Shown: positions 58,975 through 64,000 of the stretch, piece by piece | Layout: every line of letters begins with the position of its first letter | Numbering within the stretch: the first letter of the stretch is position 1 | Assembly: GCA_028455995.1 (NCBI GenBank) | Contig: JABELC010000010.1 | Location: forward strand, 1,514,001 to 1,578,000 | Origin: Scleromitrula shiraiana | Lineage: Eukaryota; Ascomycota; Leotiomycetes; Helotiales; Sclerotiniaceae | Direction: 5' to 3' | Length of the DNA: 64,000 nt | Program-made: the position numbers and the translations under genes | Notes under the pieces: model-generated | Databases searched by the model: none | Seen by the model: the letters and a program-made list of their open reading frames with translations, nothing else | What the model was told of the DNA's origin: nothing

Positions 58975-61459
58975 TCACTTCAACAACCCCCCAATTTCCC
59001 CCCCAACATTCCTAACCCTAGGATCACTCGCCCTCCCCACCGTCCCCTTCACCACCTCCCCAACCCCATAAACATCCCGCGCCGCCCCCCTAACCTCCTC
59101 ACCCACACTCAACAACGTCCCCAACGCCACCAACCCCCTATAAACAACCTCCGAGTCCTTAACCTCCTTATTTCCCAAAATCCTCGTCAAAACATCCATA
59201 ACAGCCAAAACATGTTCGAAATTAGAATTCTCTTTCAACTCGTTGAATCCCACTGCGTAATTAATATAAACCGTCGTAGCTGCTACCAAAAGATTGCGAT
59301 TTGAAGATTCCTTGATTGCGGTTGTGATTATTGAGTTGATTTTTCCGAATTCTCTATGGACTAGTTCACGGCCTTCGGGAGAATCGAATAGATTTGCGAA
59401 TCCTCGGACTGCCATCATGATGTGATTTTCTGATGGACTATCATTTTCTAATGCAGCTTGTTCGAAAATATCGATGATGGACGAACCGGATGAAGTGGAA
59501 AATATAGCTGTTTCGGGTGCGATAGCCAATAGACGAAGTAAATCGAGACCAGCCAATCTATCTTTGTATGGCCAAGAAGTTGATAATTTAATGGCGAGAG
59601 AAAGACCTCCAGTTACTGATTGAGAAGTTTTGGTTGCACCACCTGTACTTTCAAGATGTTTGCGAAGTCGTTGAAGTATGGAAAGTTCCTCTCCATTTAA
59701 AGATACATCTTTTTGACCAGACGTAATAAGAGCTTGATTGACTTCTTCGATTTTCTTTTGCATTTTTGGTATGGATGCAACAATAATTGAAAGGTATTCT
59801 TTTTGTGGTAAAACCTTTGGTGGCGGTGGTAAAGATGGTGTTGAATTTTCTCCTGGTCGATATCTTGCATCACTACCCCAAGCATCTGGACCAGATGTTC
59901 CTTGTGTTTGACCAATTGTTGCTCCTCTAGTATTTGTAGTGATGAAATTAGCTACTTGATCCAAATAAGTAATTGGAAGTTCATTATCTTGAATAAACTT
60001 TGTTGCTGCTTCATATGGGTTTTGGGAAAGATTATAAGGAAGTTTCAAAGGTGGTTTCCCATCTTCGATATCAACATCAAAGACGAAATCATATTCCTTT
60101 CCTAGATGATCAACCTTCTTTCCACTACTTCCAACAGCATCAACAACTGTTCCTACATTTATCCATTGACCTTGTGCTAGCAAATTATTAGTTTATAATT
60201 ATAAACCTTGATGAGAAAACTTACCAGATGACCAAGTATGAGCTGTAATACTTCCATTTAACTCACGTATCATTTGTACTTGTCCTTCTTTTGTACCACT
60301 CTTTTGTGTAAGGAATTCCGGTCCAGGTAATCTCTCCTTATTAACTTCGGGTAATGCTTGTTGAGGTATAGACGATTCTTTAACTGAATCATCAAATAAT
60401 CGAGTTGTCTCTGCATCAGCAAATCGTTCCGAATTTTTGGTAAAGACTCGAACAATTCTATCACTTGCTCCTGAAACAATATCTCCATTTTGAGCACAAA
60501 CAGCTACACTCCAAACAGAAATAGCAGGATGTGTAATTGTTTGAACACATTGATTATCTCTCCAAATCCTTAAAGTACGATCCTCACCCGCGCTAATGAT
60601 TTCTCCAGATGGTGTAGATGCAATCGAATAGATGAAGTTCTCATGTCCATGTAATTCTCCAACTTGTTGTCCAGAAAGTGTCCATAATCTAATAATCGTA
60701 TCATTCCCCGCAGATGCAAAATCCGCTCCAGACGGATGACCTTTTGGTAATCGACATAATGCTCTAACAACGTCTCCACTTCCTTTAATCGTTCGTAGTA
60801 ACTTTCCACTTGTATGGAAGACTCTAATGAGTTTATCGGCACATGCAGTTATAATCGTTTCTGAATCGATAGCAAGTACACCCCATACGGCACCTTCATG
60901 ACCTCTAAGTACTGATTCGCATTCCCATTTTCCTACTGGCCATATTCTTGCTTCAGCATCCCAACTTCCACTAACGATGAATTTCCCAGATGGATCTACA
61001 TCCAAAGAACATATATTATGACTATGTCCTAATAGTAAAGCTTCGGCATTTTCTTCTTGTGTTTTTGATGGTTGTCTAACTTCAATAACTGTATCTTTTC
61101 CGCCTGAAATAACTAAACCTTCGGAAAATGTAGGATTCGGTGGTAAGTATGTGATGGCGTTAACGAAAGCTGTTGCGTGAGAGGATATCGTGGCATCGAA
61201 GGTAGGTGGATTATCTGAAAGTAATTTCCATAATCTAACTGTACCATCTCTAGAAGCTGAAAGTACAACTTTTGGATCTGGAAAAGCTAAAGCTTTTACC
61301 TAAGTAGAATATAATTATTAGTTTTGGTATTGATGGCGTTGTATTGTCGTCGCCATTACTATGATTTCCCCCAACTAGTTGACCTTGTTAGATAGTGGAG
61401 TAATAGCTTACATCGTCTTCATGACCTGCACAAAATGCAGATAATTTATATTCTGCCAT
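58975..61459 (-). CDS. doa1: Doa1/PLAA-type ubiquitin-binding Cdc48 cofactor, 774 aa
   Basis: Exons 61,459-61,412, 61,299-60,225 and 60,176-58,975 join in frame. Residues 1-16 (MAEYKLSAFCAGHEDD) and exon 2 form the WD40 propeller, with repeats such as VVLSASRDGTVRLWK, FIVSGSWDAEARIW, IITACADKLIRVF, FASAGNDTIIRLW, IISAGEDRTLRIW and IVSGASDRIVRVF. The PFU ubiquitin-binding domain spans about 370-460 (QGQWINVGTVVDAVG, YDFVFDVDIEDGKPPLKLPYN). The C-terminal PUL armadillo domain, about 510-774, binds Cdc48/p97. The complex handles ubiquitinated proteins in degradation and mitochondrial quality control. Introns are of typical size. No lesion is seen. Confidence 0.94.
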
Positions 61460-62356
61460 TATTTAAAATTTAATGGAGATTATAAATCTTGATAATATGA
61501 ATTATCTCAATAATTGAGAAATTCAAGAAGTGGAAAATGAGGTAGATTTGAAGTTGTTATGTTGGGATGGAATTATTATAGGCAATAGATTTGGTTATGT
61601 ATTGGTGGGTGAATGAGTGAATGAATGAATGAATATATGGTGATATGTTAATCAGTAATGTTGTTATTTCTATATTGAACTATGATCTTCTTCCTTGAAT
61701 TGCCCCTCCGGATCTGGATTAATATTTATCCTTTTCATTAAATGCTACTCGAAGTATTCTATTCTATTTTCGAGATGAAACAATATTCCTCCCTCCCACC
61801 CCCCCCCCCCCAGCCCAGGCGTCCCAGGGCTATCCGAGATCACGATTTCTCAATTTCTTTTTTTCCTTTTACATCACATCGCATCGCATCTCATCTTCTT
61901 CCCTTTTCTTTTTTTTTTACCTACATCAATTGAAAAGGGTGAGCTTCATTCATACTTTTATAAGAAGGTGTTGTAGTAGAGGACTACAAACAGATCATTT
62001 TCATTCAAAAAAAATATTTCACGAATTTAACGACCCGTTTACGAATCTTCTTGAATATCATTCTATTCTATTATATCTCTGTCTTAAATACTTTCTCTTG
62101 TTTACCATCGACGGAAACTCAATCCACCTCGACTGCCCACTCTTCAACAAATTCAATTCATTCCACCGAACCAACAAAAATCAACGAATACATACTATAC
62201 AATTGGATTTCTTCGATATTTTACTTTCGATATTTTTCCTTAAATACGTACAACAAACTATACTCGAATACATACGATATTATACAACAAAATCGCATTT
62301 CGAATTACAAAATACAAAACAGCTCTTACAGCAATTACAACGAATACAATTTTATA
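61460..62356. promoter_or_regulatory. Divergent promoter region between Doa1 and STRAP homologues
   Basis: About 900 bp separate two outward-transcribed housekeeping genes. It has a poly-C tract (61,799-61,812), a CATCG/CATCT run (61,874-61,896) and a long CT/AC-rich leader (62,090-62,350) before the plus-strand ATG. The overlapping 150-173 codon frames (61,930-62,503) partly read into exon 1 in the STRAP frame or another frame; they are not supported as separate genes. Confidence 0.55.
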
Positions 62357-63634
62357 ATGGCGGGGCCAGAAAATACGAAACAATATGTCCCCTTGACATG
62401 TCATGGTCACTCAAGACCTGTTACTCACATCAGTTTTTGTGGATTTGTTGATGGAAAAGAAGATGAATATTACATGATATCTGCTTGTAAAGGTATATTC
62501 TGAATTGGCGCATTCAAGGAGATGGCATATATCTAATTTCTTGAATAGATAACAATCCTATGCTTAGAAGTGGTATAAATGGCGATTGGTATGTTATAGA
62601 TTTAGATCTTCAATGGATGGAAATATACTTATTGTTATTCTAGGATTGGTACATTCTTTGGACATAAGGGAGCTGTTTATCAAGCTAGACTTTCACCTGA
62701 CGCTAGATTTGCTGCAACTGCTTCTGCCGATTTTACTGCGTAAGTTATTTGTAAATACATTGGGTGAAATCGACTAATAGATTACATAGGAAAGTTTGGG
62801 ATACATATACTGGCGAAACTCTCTATACTATTCAGCATGCGCATGTTGTTCGAGCTGTCGCATTTCCTCCAGAATCAGGTACACTTCTTGCGACAGGTGG
62901 AACTGATAAGAAACTTTTCATATTCGATTTACAAAAGGTCGCCCCAATCGTCACAAATGGTACACCAACATCCAATGGAAATGGAACGAATTCTACAATC
63001 ATTGCGCAAGAAAGTGGTTTTGAAATTGGACCAGGTGTTCATAAGGGAACGATCAAATCAGTTGTTTGGACCAGGGATCCAAATATTATCGTTACGGCTG
63101 CAGATGATAAAGTTATAAGATGGTGGGATTTGCGCACACAATCAGTTGTCCAGGAACAAAAAGTCGATGGAGATATTGGTTCTTGCGAATTCAGTAACAT
63201 TAAATCCGAACCAGGTGATATTGGTGATGGATTACCCATCTTATCTATTGCAGCGGGAAAGACTCTATACTTTTATGGAGGACCTTGCGCAAATACTCTC
63301 CTTAAGAAGATCGTTTTGGATTATGAGGTTGCTAGTGTAGCGATTCATCCCATTCAACGGAAATATATTACGGGTGGTATTAAGGATACTTGGGCTAAAG
63401 TTTATGATTTTGATACTGATATGGAACTTGGTATGTTTTTAGTCCTTTCATTTGTTGAGGAGGAAATTTACTAACGTCATGCCTTTAGATCTCCATAAAG
63501 GTCATCACGGTCCAATCTGGAGCATCAGTTTCTCTCCAGATGGTAAACTTTACGCAACAGGTAGTGAAGATGGTACGATCAAAATGTGGAAGAACTGTAT
63601 TGGATCATTCGGACTATGGAGAGCGGAAAACTAA
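62357..63634 (+). CDS. STRAP/UNRIP-type WD40 protein, 352 aa, 5 exons
   Basis: Exons 62,357-62,492, 62,549-62,588, 62,644-62,739, 62,790-63,430 and 63,489-63,634 join in frame to 352 residues. The whole protein is a WD40 propeller: LTCHGHSRPVTHISFCG, GTFFGHKGAVYQARLSPD, AATASADFTAKVWDTYTGE, LATGGTDKKLFIFDL, IIVTAADDKVIRWWDLR, KYITGGIKDTWAKVYDF and FSPDGKLYATGSEDGTIKMW. The order and GDW-IGTF-GHKGAV segment match STRAP/UNRIP (serine-threonine kinase receptor-associated protein), a partner in SMN-type RNP assembly and signalling in animals. eIF3i is a more distant alternative. It is divergent with Doa1. Confidence 0.88.
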
Positions 63635-64000
63635 TGATGGAGTGGGTGTCAATTGAAGTGAAGTGGAGTGAAGGGTTGAGGAAATATTTATCATATCCAT
63701 CGAGAGAATACGTCGTACGTTGAGTTGAATAGTAGACCGAAATACCTTGTATATTATGAATTGGTGGTTTGCCTGTCCACTTATGCATGGAATGATATAG
63801 CTTGAGCTCCGAGGGCTAGTATCTGTGTATAGGAAAGGAAGGATGTGTGGATGATGGGATGAAGGAGATAAGATGAAATATTCGGTTTGAATCCGGGGAG
63901 ATAAAACTCCTCTAATTAGCGACCATAAACCTGAATATTATGAATTAATTAATGTATAAAATGGATCCCCCAAGTAAATATGTGACCTGAAGCTGATACA
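63635..64000. other. 3' flank of the STRAP-like gene
   Basis: About 365 bp of ordinary sequence up to the window end, with no supported gene. Confidence 0.5.

Noticed and set aside
62051..62503. 150-codon frame starting upstream of the STRAP-like ATG as an N-terminal extension
   Set aside because: The conserved protein begins at 62,357; the upstream part is low-complexity leader of Y, N, S and T without family similarity.

Overview
The window is filamentous-ascomycete nuclear DNA. Genes are interrupted by short GT-AG introns (mostly 45-75 nt) with CTAAC/CTGAC-like branch sites. Secreted plant-cell-wall enzymes, an AT-rich block and many C-to-T-type nonsense codons suggest a plant-associated Leotiomycete with RIP-like mutation (a Sclerotiniaceae-type genome such as Botrytis or Sclerotinia is my best guess, not proven from sequence alone).

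Region 1 (1-9,800) is an AT-rich, degenerate repeat block. It holds a fossil Q/N-rich reading frame, a short terminal-inverted-repeat (TIR) element nested in a degenerate copy of a second TIR family, and a secreted GH26-like glycosidase gene. That gene is broken by two nonsense codons and by a clean 886-bp TIR-element insertion with a 3-bp target duplication. Region 2 (9,800-35,000) is an accessory segment. It has one tRNA-Ser(GCT), an intact CBM1-GH10 xylanase with a 5-nt micro-exon, and a dense set of lineage-specific genes: an F-box-like protein, a cluster of related disordered-protein genes, a zinc-knuckle protein, a protein with a HEPN-like R-x4-H motif and a DnaJ protein. Many are decayed by in-frame TAA/TAG/TGA codons that read as CAA/CAG/CGA, while a few neighbours are intact. 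A 975-bp fold-back element with a TA target site lies at 33.7-34.7 kb.

Region 3 (35,000-44,400) has intact secreted or wall proteins: an amidase with three GATA-factor-like sites in tandem upstream, an acid-phosphatase/phospholipase C-like phosphoesterase, and a Pir-repeat wall protein. Region 4 (44,400-58,400) is very rich in microsatellites, which also show up as low-complexity inserts in its genes: a BtgC-type GH17 membrane glucanase, an isochorismatase-like hydrolase, an SRR1-like protein and a Bim1-like copper protein. Region 5 (58,900-64,000) holds two conserved housekeeping WD40 genes transcribed divergently: the Cdc48 cofactor Doa1/PLAA and a STRAP/UNRIP homologue.

Taken together, the window runs from a transposon-rich, mutating compartment through accessory genes to conserved gene space. 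Wall-directed enzymes (xylanase, GH26-like, GH17, Pir, Bim1-like) recur along it, but no single pathway cluster is evident.
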